Shown here in pieces: positions 1 to 7,892 of a stretch of DNA of 64,000 bases. The position numbers were made by a program, and so were the translations under genes. The notes beneath the pieces are model-generated. The model ran no database searches, was not told where the DNA came from, and was given only the letters and a program-made list of their open reading frames with translations. The stretch covers positions 82,116 to 146,115 of the forward strand of contig JAEEVL010000005.1 of the NCBI GenBank assembly GCA_016290875.1, written 5' to 3'. Source of the DNA: Ruminococcus sp. GTDB lineage: Bacteria > Bacillota > Clostridia > Oscillospirales > Ruminococcaceae. Within the stretch, counting starts at the first letter, position 1, and every line of letters begins with the position of its first letter.

Positions 1-3
1 ATA

Positions 4-32
4 TTGACTTTTTGTCATTTTTATGATATTAT
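4..32 (+). promoter_or_regulatory. SigA-type promoter of first M60-like gene
   Basis: TTGACT at 4-9 and TATTAT at 27-32 are separated by 17 nt and lie about 100 nt before the start at 131. Confidence 0.55.
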
Positions 33-130
33 GGTAGTGTTGTAGATAAATTTATGTAATATATCGGGATATACGTTTCACTAAGCAAAGGAAATAGGCT
101 TGATCGATTTACCACAGAGAGGGAAAGATT

Positions 131-1861
131 ATGATGAAAGCAGAGATCAGAAAAGCGATCCTCGCTGCAGCGCTTGCAGCAACAATGGCACTTCCTACAG
201 CAAATTCACTTATCACTTCTATGACAACTCTTGCGGCGGATGAGGTGACCGCCGAAGAAGAAACAACTTCTGTACCAACTGAGGAAGAGCAACTCCCCGA
301 CATGACCGAAGAGACATCATCAGCAGCAGAAGAAACCACCACCGACGAACTTCCGGAGGAGACGACTTCCGGAGAAGAATCCGAAACCGAAACAACAGAG
401 GAAACCACGGAACCGGCTACTGCCGAAACTTCCACTTCACGATCGGAGAAGGAAGAGTTCCCGGACGTTACCACAGAAGGACCGGCTACTACATCAGAGG
501 TAATAACACAGGTAACTATGGTACCGCCGTTTATTGCCGATACTGACGACAACGGTGCGATAAACATCGACGAGAGTCAGATAGTGATCAAGGCAGAGAG
601 ATACTACCCCGGCGGACTGAGAGTCCCCACGGATATTATTGCGAATACTATCGTTAGCTCCGAAGAAGTGGACAGTCTGCCTATCTTCACAAGAGCTATG
701 GTGACTTTCAATATCACCGGCGAAGACCTCGACTTCGAGGCGATAAAGAAAACTTCACTCGACGTAACTTACTACTACGGCGGCAAGGAGAATGACGAAC
801 CGGCTTACAAGAACCCCGATGTCGTTCGTGTATCAGACAATGACTATATACTCAGCTACGATATACTTACTCTCGGAGAATCGTTTGAGTTCTGTACTTC
901 ACCGATATCCGGCACGGATGTAAGCTGTATTTCAGCAAGCATAACACCGCAGAGCAACTGCACTTCCTACTATCAGATAAAGGCTGAGACTCCCGACGGA
1001 GAGGACGTTATCATCTGTACAAGATACCCTAAGGAGCTCTCGGAGGAGAACATGGTCGCATGGGCAAAGAGACTCTGTATGCTCGCAAACAGCCTCAGCG
1101 ACATGACTAAAGTCAGACTCGGCAAGCTCTATATCTGTCTCGACCATCCCGACACCAACGGAGCTTTCAGCGGCAACTGGCACATCAACGATGACTGTGA
1201 TGAGTTCGGTATGATAGGCGTATGTGAGGACTACTCCAACTCAGAGCTCGAACTCGCTGCAAGCGGAAAGAACGAGATAAGCTGGACTCTCATGCACGAA
1301 ATGGGACACTCCTACTGCATAGGTTCAAAGCCTTCGGATTTCAACGATAATTACGGCTTTTTCCGCTTTGAGAGCGGCTGTTACTTCGATGAATACCTCA
1401 CAAACGTAAGAGCGCTCACGGCTATACAGCACTGTGACAATCTTCGTGATACAGATGTGCATTTCAGCAACGGCTCGGAGAGCTTTGACAACAAGTTTGA
1501 CAGGATACTCAAAGACATCGACCCCGGCGCTGAGGATACTCTCTTCTATCATGCGGCTATGCTGGCAGCAGTCGGTGAGAATTACGGCTGGGACAAGCTC
1601 GAGAACTACTTCGCGGCTGATGATGACAATGATTATGAATCAAAGGAGAACTATGTTGCTGCCGCGGCTCTGAACGCTGTGCTGTCGCTTGACGTGGACT
1701 TCGGCAACGATTACCTCAAGTATGTAAACAGCTTCCGCAAGCTCGTAAAGCTCTGCTGTGACGGCTATGACCAGAAGAAGTTCGTGACATTCGTGCTGGA
1801 TAACTTCGGTATGGACTGTGTCGAAAACACAATGTACGCTCTGAAATTGATAAATGAATAA
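131..1861 (+). CDS. Secreted putative M60-like metalloprotease with acidic Thr/Glu stalk
   Basis: A Sec signal peptide (about residues 1-35) is followed by roughly 110 residues rich in Thr, Glu and Ser, which looks like an extracellular stalk. Next comes a segment that fits an EF-hand loop (D-x-D-x-N-G-x-I-x-x-x-E, near residue 137), a beta-rich region, and a C-terminal catalytic domain. HEMGH at H389/E390/H393, followed 28 residues later by E421 in a DEYLTN motif, fits the gluzincin pattern HExxH(8,28)E of peptidase family M60/enhancin. M60 proteins attack mucin-type or other glycoproteins; that substrate is inference here. The next gene is a paralogue without the acidic stalk. No canonical dockerin follows, so cellulosomal attachment is uncertain. 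GAGAGGGAAAG supports the start; a second ATG lies one codon on. Confidence 0.7.
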   Translation: MMKAEIRKAILAAALAATMALPTANSLITSMTTLAADEVTAEEETTSVPTEEEQLPDMTEETSSAAEETTTDELPEETTSGEESETETTEETTEPATAETSTSRSEKEEFPDVTTEGPATTSEVITQVTMVPPFIADTDDNGAINIDESQIVIKAERYYPGGLRVPTDIIANTIVSSEEVDSLPIFTRAMVTFNITGEDLDFEAIKKTSLDVTYYYGGKENDEPAYKNPDVVRVSDNDYILSYDILTLGESFEFCTSPISGTDVSCISASITPQSNCTSYYQIKAETPDGEDVIICTRYPKELSEENMVAWAKRLCMLANSLSDMTKVRLGKLYICLDHPDTNGAFSGNWHINDDCDEFGMIGVCEDYSNSELELAASGKNEISWTLMHEMGHSYCIGSKPSDFNDNYGFFRFESGCYFDEYLTNVRALTAIQHCDNLRDTDVHFSNGSESFDNKFDRILKDIDPGAEDTLFYHAAMLAAVGENYGWDKLENYFAADDDNDYESKENYVAAAALNAVLSLDVDFGNDYLKYVNSFRKLVKLCCDGYDQKKFVTFVLDNFGMDCVENTMYALKLINE

Positions 1862-1900
1862 CCGCAAGGCGTATGCTCTGAAAAGGGTATGCGCCTTTTC

Positions 1901-2012
1901 TAATGCGTAATGCGTAATGCGTAATTATTGGTATCGCTGCGCGATTTATTTGAATAGGTCTGCGTCAGCAGACACATTCAATTCTGCATTCTGCATTATG
2001 AATTCTGCATTA
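1901..2012. repeat. MITE-like intergenic repeat, copy 1
   Basis: About 112 bp bounded by AT-rich arms built from taatgcgtaat / attctgcatta units that are roughly inverted relative to each other. A central hairpin GTCTGC-GTCA-GCAGAC is present. A second near-identical copy lies at 3851-3976, also directly downstream of an M60-like gene, and a half copy at 7800-7850. Confidence 0.7.
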
Positions 2013-2030
2013 GAATAACTTGTGCGGCAT

Positions 2031-2118
2031 TCAGGAATGATTAAGACTTTTTTCAGGATTTATTAAGACTCCGTTCAGGGAAATTTAAGGCTTAGTTATG
2101 GGAAATTTAAGCATTGTG
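2031..2118. repeat. Four degenerate 22-bp direct repeats (iteron-like)
   Basis: Units start at 2031, 2053, 2075 and 2097, an exact 22-bp period. Each has TCAGG (or TATGG) followed by (A/T)TTAAG about 9 nt later. The array ends about 95 bp upstream of the -35 box of the second M60-like gene, so it may be a phased regulator-binding array. Confidence 0.55.
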
Positions 2119-2213
2119 TAAGCTGTGTGATAGGCTGTGTATCAAGTCGCACAAGAAGAGTCACTTCGTATTATCATTTATTTGTAAGAGCAAACAAAAA
2201 TAACGAAAGTATA

Positions 2214-2242
2214 TTGACATAACTGTTTAGAAATGCTAACAT
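2214..2242 (+). promoter_or_regulatory. SigA-type promoter of second M60-like gene
   Basis: TTGACA at 2214-2219 and TAACAT at 2237-2242 with 17-nt spacing, about 90 nt before the start codon at 2329. Confidence 0.65.
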
Positions 2243-2328
2243 ATAGGCAGGTTATAACTTACGCATAAAATGATCGATCATAACATCTGCAACTTAACTA
2301 ATCAATTTAATTTGAGAGGGAAAATATT

Positions 2329-3780
2329 ATGAAAAATAACAGACTTAAAAAAGCAGTCTTAGCTTTATCACTCGCTGCAACAATGGCAATTCCTGCCGCA
2401 GCTTCATTTGCTACTCCAGTTACTGCAAGCGCAGCTACACCTTTTATTTCTGATACAGACTACAACGGCGCTATCAATATCGATGAGAGCCAGATCGATG
2501 TTACCTGCAAGAGATACTATCCCGGCGGTATGGGCATACAGACAAATGTGTCCGGTACAACAGTCAAGACAGCAGGCACAGTTACACATATTCCTGTTCT
2601 CACAAGATCAGTTATTTCTCTTTGGGTATCCGGCAACGGACTTACAAAGGCCAAGGCTGAGAATGTCCAGCTTACTGTAACTTACCACATCAACGGAAAG
2701 AAGAACACTGCTACTTACAAGAATCCTAAGGTTAGACCTAACACAGGTACAAACTCATTCATTCTTGACTTTGATGTTATAGTACGCGGAGATTCTTTTG
2801 AATTCTCTACAACTTCAATCAGCGGTGTATCTAACTTCAGATGCACAGGCTCCACAATTTCACCTCAGAGCGGCAGCGGCAACTACTATCAGATCGAGGC
2901 TAAGACTCCCGGCGGTGAGAATCTTTTCATCAGCACAAGATATCCCGGCAACTACAGCACAAATATGGAGAAGTGGGCTAAGAGACTCTGTATGCTCGCT
3001 AACAGCCTCAGCGATATGACAGGCGTTAAGCTCGGTACTATCTACATCGCAATGGACGATCCTGACAACGGCGGCGCTTACAGTGCTAACTGGTACATCA
3101 ACGACCAGGAGAATCTGTACGGCTATATCGCTGTAAACAAGGACTTATCTGACGTTGAGATCAATCATGCTGCAACAGGCAGAAATGAGATCACATGGAC
3201 TCTCATGCACGAGATGGCTCATTCATATGCTATCGGCTGCACACCCACACGTTTCAATTCTAACTACGGTTTCTACAGATATCAGGCTGGCTTCTACCTT
3301 GACGAGTATCTCACAAACGTAAGAGCTCTCACAGCTATCCAGCACTGTGACAACCTCAGAGATGTTGATGTTCACTTCCAGGACGGCAACAAGATGTTCT
3401 ATGAGAAGTACAACGATATCTTCAATAAGATCAATCACCCTGTAAGCGATCCTTGCTTCTACCACGCAACAAAGCTCGCTGCTATCGGTAACACATACGG
3501 CTGGGACAAGCTCGAGCAGTACTACAAGGCAGCTTCTGACAACAGCTATTCTTCTACTGAGAACAAGCAGATGGCTCAGAAGCTCAAGGATTATGTCGGA
3601 ACATCTGCAAAGAACCTTAATGTAAACGACACTGACTACCTCAAGTATGTAAACAGCTTCAGAAAGCTCATGAAGCTCTGCTGGGGCTACTGCAACGAAC
3701 AGGGATTCTCTTCATTCGTTGATCAGCACTTCGGCAAGCAGTGCATTATCAATACATTATCCGCTCTCAAGATGATATAA
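2329..3780 (+). CDS. Secreted putative M60-like metalloprotease, short paralogue
   Basis: Paralogue of the preceding gene that lacks its acidic Thr/Glu stalk. After a signal peptide (about 1-35) the mature protein begins almost directly with an EF-hand-like loop DTDYNGAINIDE, then a beta-rich region and the catalytic domain with HEMAH (H294, E295, H298) and a downstream Glu near 326 in DEYLTN. The C-terminal halves of the two proteins are closely alignable, including the phrase NVRALTAIQHCDNLRD. Known M60 members are zinc proteases acting on glycosylated proteins; which substrate is used here is unknown. The gene has its own promoter at 2214-2242 and the ribosome site GAGAGGGAAAA. The shared 3' repeat and the tandem order indicate duplication of the gene together with its downstream DNA. 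Confidence 0.7.
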   Translation: MKNNRLKKAVLALSLAATMAIPAAASFATPVTASAATPFISDTDYNGAINIDESQIDVTCKRYYPGGMGIQTNVSGTTVKTAGTVTHIPVLTRSVISLWVSGNGLTKAKAENVQLTVTYHINGKKNTATYKNPKVRPNTGTNSFILDFDVIVRGDSFEFSTTSISGVSNFRCTGSTISPQSGSGNYYQIEAKTPGGENLFISTRYPGNYSTNMEKWAKRLCMLANSLSDMTGVKLGTIYIAMDDPDNGGAYSANWYINDQENLYGYIAVNKDLSDVEINHAATGRNEITWTLMHEMAHSYAIGCTPTRFNSNYGFYRYQAGFYLDEYLTNVRALTAIQHCDNLRDVDVHFQDGNKMFYEKYNDIFNKINHPVSDPCFYHATKLAAIGNTYGWDKLEQYYKAASDNSYSSTENKQMAQKLKDYVGTSAKNLNVNDTDYLKYVNSFRKLMKLCWGYCNEQGFSSFVDQHFGKQCIINTLSALKMI

Positions 3781-3850
3781 GTATTATCTGATAATGTGAT
3801 CTCGATATAAATACAAAGGCGTATGCTCTGAAAAGGGTGTACGCCTTTTC

Positions 3851-3976
3851 TAATTCATAATGCGTAATTCATAATTCGTAATTATTGGTATCGCTGCGTG
3901 ATTTATTTGAATAGGTCTGCGTCAGCAGACACATTCAATTCTGCATTCTGCATTATGCATTATGAATTCTGCATTA
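3851..3976. repeat. MITE-like intergenic repeat, copy 2
   Basis: Second copy of the element at 1901-2012. It has the same central segment (tatcgctgcg, GTCTGCGTCAGCAGAC hairpin) and similar AT-rich arms, and occupies the same position 3' of an M60-like gene. Confidence 0.7.
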
Positions 3977-4145
3977 AAGAACTTTGTTCGCAGTCGTTTC
4001 TCATTTTTAATTATGATAGACAGATTTCAACGGTGATATTTGTAACTTATGCCAACTGAAAAATGTTTGCATTATCACCGTCCATGTGATATAATAATAA
4101 AGCAAAAAGCAGACTCTTATTTTTCGGAAGGACGGTGACATTTTT

Positions 4146-4742
4146 TTGAGAGAATTCTGGCATACATTATCTGATCTTGATTTCTGGGCGGATATGCTTT
4201 CCAAGTTCAAAGCGTACGGACCAGCGGCTCCGATACTGCTTGCTTTTATGGAATCTGTCATACCTGTTCTGCCGCTTATAGGTATTGTTGCGGTGAACGT
4301 TGCCGCACACGGAGCTGTACTCGGTTTCCTTTACAGCTGGATAGGAGCTTCGATAGGAAGCGCCTGTGCATTCACGTTCTTCAGACGCTTCTTCAGAAAC
4401 GGTGTCTCGAAGTTCGCTGACCGTCATCCGCGTGTGCTCAGGGCAAGAAGATGGGTGGACAGAACTGACGCAAAGGCTCTTTTCCTTGTAGCCATTATGC
4501 CGTTTACTCCAATATACTTTGTAAACTTCGCATTCGGCGTTTCAGACTACTCTCCGAAGAAATACATCACTTCACTCTGCGCTGCAAAATTCTTCATGAT
4601 AATGATACTTGCATTCATCGGCAAGTCGGCTGTGCTTTCGTTCAGAAACCCCTTGTTCCTGCTGCTCACGATAACTCTCATCGTGACAAGCGTGATACTT
4701 TCAAGGTGGGCGATGAAAACTCGCATGGATTACAGCAACTGA
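4146..4742 (+). CDS. TVP38/TMEM64-family (VTT domain) membrane protein
   Basis: A 198-residue integral membrane protein with about five hydrophobic segments. It matches the VTT/SNARE-associated Golgi protein family (relatives: YdjX, YtxB, DedA). Typical features are a membrane-reentrant stretch rich in Pro/Gly near residues 35-60, a basic loop RRFFRNGVSKFADRHPRVLRAR, and LVAIMPFTPIYFVNFAFG. Members are implicated in lipid flipping or membrane homeostasis; a specific substrate cannot be read from sequence. Translation probably starts at TTG (4146) with GGAAGGACGG upstream. A promoter TTGCAT-N17-TATAAT lies near 4070-4095. It overlaps an inverted pair cggtgat/atcaccg. The gene is monocistronic and ends in a terminator at 4751. 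Confidence 0.8.
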   Translation: MREFWHTLSDLDFWADMLSKFKAYGPAAPILLAFMESVIPVLPLIGIVAVNVAAHGAVLGFLYSWIGASIGSACAFTFFRRFFRNGVSKFADRHPRVLRARRWVDRTDAKALFLVAIMPFTPIYFVNFAFGVSDYSPKKYITSLCAAKFFMIMILAFIGKSAVLSFRNPLFLLLTITLIVTSVILSRWAMKTRMDYSN

Positions 4743-4750
4743 ATATAAAA

Positions 4751-4780
4751 AGGCTCCGGTTTTTATGCCGGAGCTTTTTC
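4751..4780 (+). terminator. Rho-independent terminator after VTT gene
   Basis: Stem GCTCCGG / CCGGAGC (4753-4759 and 4768-4774) followed by TTTTTC. Confidence 0.8.
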
Positions 4781-4830
4781 GTATATAAACCAATGAACAC
4801 TGGTGGTTTGTCTTGAAAAGGGTATTTATG

Positions 4831-5190
4831 TCAGATACTGTCCATGTATCCGTCGCTGTCGTCGTCGGCTTTTTCTTCTTCCTGAGCATTGTTTGAAGGG
4901 AAGGAGATATCGTCCATTTCCACGTCGCCGCTTGTAACGTACTTTGAGCGGAGCTCGGCTTCGGTATTCTCCTGCATATCCTTTGCTCTTTCAAGGTCGC
5001 GCTGATAGTGCATAGCGAAGTCCATCTCGCCGCCGGTCAGACTGCCCATATACTGTCTGTGTTCAGACGGGAGTCCCTGTTTCTCTCGGTATGCGTCGCT
5101 TACGTAGTCGCCTACGCTCTTTGCGATGCCTGCAATAGTATCGAACAGCCAGAGATCACTGTTGCCTCTTCCGTATCTTCTTCTTGACAT
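4831..5190 (-). CDS. Hypothetical acidic protein, last gene of SPFH operon
   Basis: A 119-residue soluble protein with a basic N-terminus (SRRRYGRGN) and a strongly acidic tail (QEEEKADDDSDGYMDS). No signal peptide or membrane segment is visible, and I do not recognise a family. A GGAGGTG ribosome site precedes the ATG closely. The gene follows the SPFH-domain gene by about 130 nt in the same direction, so it may be co-transcribed and could be a cytosolic partner of that protein. That role is inference. Confidence 0.6.
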   Translation of the reverse strand: MSRRRYGRGNSDLWLFDTIAGIAKSVGDYVSDAYREKQGLPSEHRQYMGSLTGGEMDFAMHYQRDLERAKDMQENTEAELRSKYVTSGDVEMDDISFPSNNAQEEEKADDDSDGYMDSI

Positions 5191-5319
5191 AAATACACCT
5201 CCGGTTCGCGTCCGGACGCTCCTACCCCTAAGAGCGCCCGTGTAACGCCGCTTGCGAATTCCAATTCCGTTTTCCCTATTTGATTTTCTGTTCCCCTAAA
5301 TCCATTATGACAGATGAGG

Positions 5320-6231
5320 TCAATTGCCTTCCGTTGCTGCGGAAGCCTGAGTACTTGTCTGATTATCGTCAAGCGGTACATTTATGAGAAGCCCATTATT
5401 TCCGCTCGTAACTTTGGGCATCACGCCGTTCCATTTCTGGATCTGGTTGTATGCGATGACCTTGTCTGAGAGCGACTCCTCGAGGAGCTTGTTAGCGTCT
5501 GCCTGAGCCTGAGCTTCAGCGAGGATAGCCTCTGCCTCTGCCTTGGCTGCTATTACCTTCTTGTCGGCGTCTGTCTGAGCGATTACTCTTACCTGTTTCT
5601 GCTCGGTCTCGGTCTTGAGAAGGTTCTGTTCTGCGACCTGCTTTGCTTCGATAGCGCTGTTGAATTCGTCTGAGAAGTCAAAGTTTACTATGTTGAACTT
5701 CTCGATGAATATGCCGTAATCGTTGAGCTTGAGGTCGAGAGCTTCCTTTACTTCATCGCCTACAGCCTGACGCTCTGTGATGAGCTGTTCTGCGGTGTAC
5801 TTTGCGGTAGCGGATTTCATACACTCCTGAACTACCGGTGCGATGAGGACTGTCTTGTAGTCTGTGCCGACTTCCTCATACATAGAGGGTGTGTCAGCTG
5901 CGACAAGACGGTAGTTTACAGCGATGTTGCTGCTTACAGTCTGGAGGTCCTTTGAAACAGCCGAAGCCGGTGTCTCATATACCTGGATCTTGTTTGAGAT
6001 AGGCTCTACCTTCTGAATGAAGGGAGCTTTCAGGTGGAAACCTGCATCGTATGAGGTCTTGGAGACTTCACCCATTGTGAGAACTACTCCTGTGTGACCT
6101 GCCGGAACGATAGTGAATGAGTTGAAAGCAACTATAAGAGCTGCAGCTCCTGCAACAGCCCACTTTACCCATTTTGTGCTGGGAGGTCTCTGCTGTGTAT
6201 TCTTGTGTATCTCTCTGATATCGATTGACAT
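5320..6231 (-). CDS. SPFH / band-7 (prohibitin-like) membrane protein
   Basis: A 303-residue protein with a short cytoplasmic N-terminus, one membrane anchor (about residues 24-45), an SPFH/band-7 domain (about 45-210, including VPAGHTGVVLTMGEVSKTSYDAG) and an Ala/Glu/Gln-rich coiled coil (about 205-265). SPFH proteins of the prohibitin/HflK/HflC/flotillin group oligomerise on membranes and act as scaffolds for proteases or lipid domains. The client here is unknown. It lies downstream of two tiny membrane-protein genes and a DUF1836 regulator, all in the same direction with short gaps, so a five-gene operon is likely. The Ser-x-Asp-Ile start is preceded by AGGAGGAAAAG. Confidence 0.85.
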   Translation of the reverse strand: MSIDIREIHKNTQQRPPSTKWVKWAVAGAAALIVAFNSFTIVPAGHTGVVLTMGEVSKTSYDAGFHLKAPFIQKVEPISNKIQVYETPASAVSKDLQTVSSNIAVNYRLVAADTPSMYEEVGTDYKTVLIAPVVQECMKSATAKYTAEQLITERQAVGDEVKEALDLKLNDYGIFIEKFNIVNFDFSDEFNSAIEAKQVAEQNLLKTETEQKQVRVIAQTDADKKVIAAKAEAEAILAEAQAQADANKLLEESLSDKVIAYNQIQKWNGVMPKVTSGNNGLLINVPLDDNQTSTQASAATEGN

Positions 6232-6257
6232 AATCTTTTCCTCCTGTAATGTGGCGA

Positions 6258-6437
6258 TTATTGGATAGTATCATCTTGTTCCCTGTTCTTTTTGTCCCTG
6301 CTGAAAAATCCGTCGAACAGATCGAAACAGTCGAAGTTGCCGTCTGTAACATATATCAGAAGGAGGATTATTCCTCCGAACAGTATGAACAGGATAACTT
6401 TCAGTATCACGGAAAGAGCTGATCTTTTCTCATCCAT
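6258..6437 (-). CDS. Small membrane protein (59 aa)
   Basis: A 59-residue open frame begins MDEKRSALSV. It has one hydrophobic helix (about residues 8-29, VILKVILFILFGGIILLLIY) and a charged tail ending KKNREQDDTIQ. It lies 26 nt before the SPFH gene and 15 nt after the 62-residue membrane-protein gene, so it sits tightly inside the operon. GGACGGTGA lies upstream. The family is unknown; a role as a regulator or accessory subunit of the SPFH complex is inference from context. Confidence 0.6.
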   Translation of the reverse strand: MDEKRSALSVILKVILFILFGGIILLLIYVTDGNFDCFDLFDGFFSRDKKNREQDDTIQ

Positions 6438-6452
6438 AAGTTCACCGTCCCT

Positions 6453-6641
6453 TTAATTGTCGGACTGTGTGGCTTCTATATCAAGTATCTGCCTGGTATA
6501 GTCCTCGTCATTATTGCTATGTGAGCCGGCTTTTCCTGTCATGCGCTTTACAACGATCGCTGCGAGAGTTAGCATAGCTGCAAGAGGCAGGCACAGGATT
6601 ATGCCTGTTGTTACCAAAAAACTTTTGATCGTTATTCCCAT
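6453..6641 (-). CDS. Small membrane protein (62 aa)
   Basis: A 62-residue protein with a single long hydrophobic segment (about 8-31) followed by a basic KRMTGK stop-transfer and a polar, acidic C-terminal tail. GGAGGAGAATG overlaps the expected ribosome-site position. It lies between the DUF1836 gene (26 nt upstream) and the 59-residue membrane protein gene (15 nt downstream). No family is recognised. The pairing of two single-span microproteins with an SPFH scaffold is the informative feature. Confidence 0.6.
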   Translation of the reverse strand: MGITIKSFLVTTGIILCLPLAAMLTLAAIVVKRMTGKAGSHSNNDEDYTRQILDIEATQSDN

Positions 6642-6667
6642 ATCATTCTCCTCCGTAGGCTGACGGT

Positions 6668-7255
6668 CTATTTGCCGTAGCTGCCTGCATTTTCTTCTTC
6701 AAGTATCACATACAGGTCTCTGTCCATGATGCGCTTCAGTCTGCCGCTGTGATACCCCAGTACCATTACGAACAGCGCCTTTCTGAGCTTGTCCGTATTG
6801 GCTATCTCAGCTGTATGCTGTGACATTTCGCTGTCTATGAGAGCCCTGAGAGCGTCCGGAGCAAAGGCTCCATTGTCTTCTGCCGTGAAGATTATGCGGC
6901 AGAGCATATTGTAAAGGTGGATATCCGCGATTATATCGTCGGAGCTGTCATCGACGTCACCGTTGACATAAGCCATCAGGTGAGCTATCTCATCGAGCTT
7001 CATCGAATCCCGGAGCATATTGATGAGAAGTATTCTCAGCACCTGCTTTTCAGAGTATTTCTTGCCGGTGGCTGAAGCTACCCAGCCGCGTTTGATCCAG
7101 TTCTGAACGGTGGTACCGCCAAGACCTGTAAGGGTGGAAAGCTGCGAAAGTGTAAGACCTCCTGTAGCTTTCAGTACTGGTTCAATTAGTGAGAATGCGT
7201 TGTTTTTTGCTGCGTCAACGTATTCAAGCGTAGTTCCGGGTATGTATCTTTCCAT
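6668..7255 (-). CDS. DUF1836 family DNA-binding regulator
   Basis: A 195-residue protein with a MerR-like helix-turn-helix near residues 33-75 (LSQLSTLTGLGGTTVQNWIKRGW, then KKYSEKQVLRIL). The DUF1836 signature follows (MLRDSMKLDEIAHLMAYVNGDVDDSSDDII). DUF1836 proteins of Firmicutes are presumed transcription factors. It heads the SPFH operon behind AGGAGAGATAAG. Its promoter (7282-7310) contains the perfect palindrome GTTCATATGAAC in the -35/-10 spacer, which suggests autoregulation; that is inference. Confidence 0.8.
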   Translation of the reverse strand: MERYIPGTTLEYVDAAKNNAFSLIEPVLKATGGLTLSQLSTLTGLGGTTVQNWIKRGWVASATGKKYSEKQVLRILLINMLRDSMKLDEIAHLMAYVNGDVDDSSDDIIADIHLYNMLCRIIFTAEDNGAFAPDALRALIDSEMSQHTAEIANTDKLRKALFVMVLGYHSGRLKRIMDRDLYVILEEENAGSYGK

Positions 7256-7281
7256 CTTATCTCTCCTCTCGCGATGTTATG

Positions 7282-7310
7282 ATTATATCACAAGTTCATA
7301 TGAACCGCAA
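7282..7310 (-). promoter_or_regulatory. Promoter with palindromic operator for DUF1836 operon
   Basis: On the minus strand TTGCGG (7310-7305) and TATAAT (7287-7282) are 17 nt apart. The spacer contains the 12-bp palindrome GTTCATATGAAC at 7294-7305, a typical repressor-operator position. Confidence 0.6.
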
Positions 7311-7535
7311 ATCTTGTCTACGGACAATTTAAGGCGTTTGTGGTATTTTTTTGGAGTTTATCTCGCTAAATCTCACTCATTCAATAAATTTCACACTTTT
7401 TCGCAGTTTTTCATTCCGAAACAGTCCGCAGCTCATAAAAACCTGCTTTATTCATTCTTTACAGCCGCTTTTCACGCATTTTCAGTACCGCTCCGGCATA
7501 TATATTAGTGAAATAATTTCACGAGGGGTGGTTTT

Positions 7536-7802
7536 TTGAAGATCCGGCCAGATCAGCGCTGCGTGATACTCGGGCGCTACATAACTGAAAACAGGACGAC
7601 TGTCCGTGCAGCAGCAAAGCACTTCGGCATCAGCAAGAGCACAGTACATAAAGATGTCAGCGAACGTCTCAGGCGTGAGGACGCTCAGCTCTACGAACAG
7701 GTCAAGGACGTTCTTCAGATAAATAAACAGGAAAGACATATCCGCGGCGGTCTTGCTACTAAACTGAAATACGAAGCCGCTCAGCGGAGACGGCATTTTT
7801 AA
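7536..7802 (+). CDS. spoIIID: Sporulation regulator SpoIIID
   Basis: An 88-residue protein that aligns along its length with Bacillus SpoIIID. The helix-turn-helix carries VRAAAKHFGISKSTVHKDVSERL and the C-terminus the typical RHIRGGLATKLKYE. SpoIIID is a mother-cell DNA-binding protein that modulates SigE and SigK regulons. The likely start is TTG at 7536 behind CGAGGGGTGG. It lies divergent from the DUF1836 gene. Its presence indicates inheritance of a sporulation programme, although ruminococci of this type are usually described as non-spore-forming. The half-MITE at 7800 overlaps its stop region. Confidence 0.9.
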   Translation: MKIRPDQRCVILGRYITENRTTVRAAAKHFGISKSTVHKDVSERLRREDAQLYEQVKDVLQINKQERHIRGGLATKLKYEAAQRRRHF

Positions 7803-7850
7803 TTCGTAATTCGTAATGCGTAATGCGGAATTATTGTATCGCTGCGCGAT
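7800..7850. repeat. Partial MITE-like repeat, copy 3
   Basis: Left half of the element at 1901 and 3851 (taattcgtaat units followed by tatcgctgcgcgat), inserted at the 3' end of spoIIID. Confidence 0.6.
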
Positions 7851-7857
7851 GATATTA

Positions 7858-7886
7858 AAAAGGACGTACTGTTATTGTACGTCCTT
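7858..7886. terminator. Bidirectional terminator between spoIIID and DUF3592 array
   Basis: Stem AAGGACGTAC / GTACGTCCTT with A-rich and T-rich flanks, between convergent genes. Confidence 0.75.
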
Positions 7887-7892
7887 CGCTGT

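Noticed and set aside
109..567. Long minus-strand frame over the 5' part of the first metalloprotease gene
   Set aside because: It is produced by the Thr/Glu codon bias of the acidic stalk on the other strand; it has no ribosome site and a Ser/Val-only composition.
2031..2118. Replication origin iterons or a CRISPR array
   Set aside because: There is no replication gene nearby. Units are adjoining and degenerate with no unique spacers, so neither an origin nor CRISPR is supported. No other CRISPR-like array was seen in the window.
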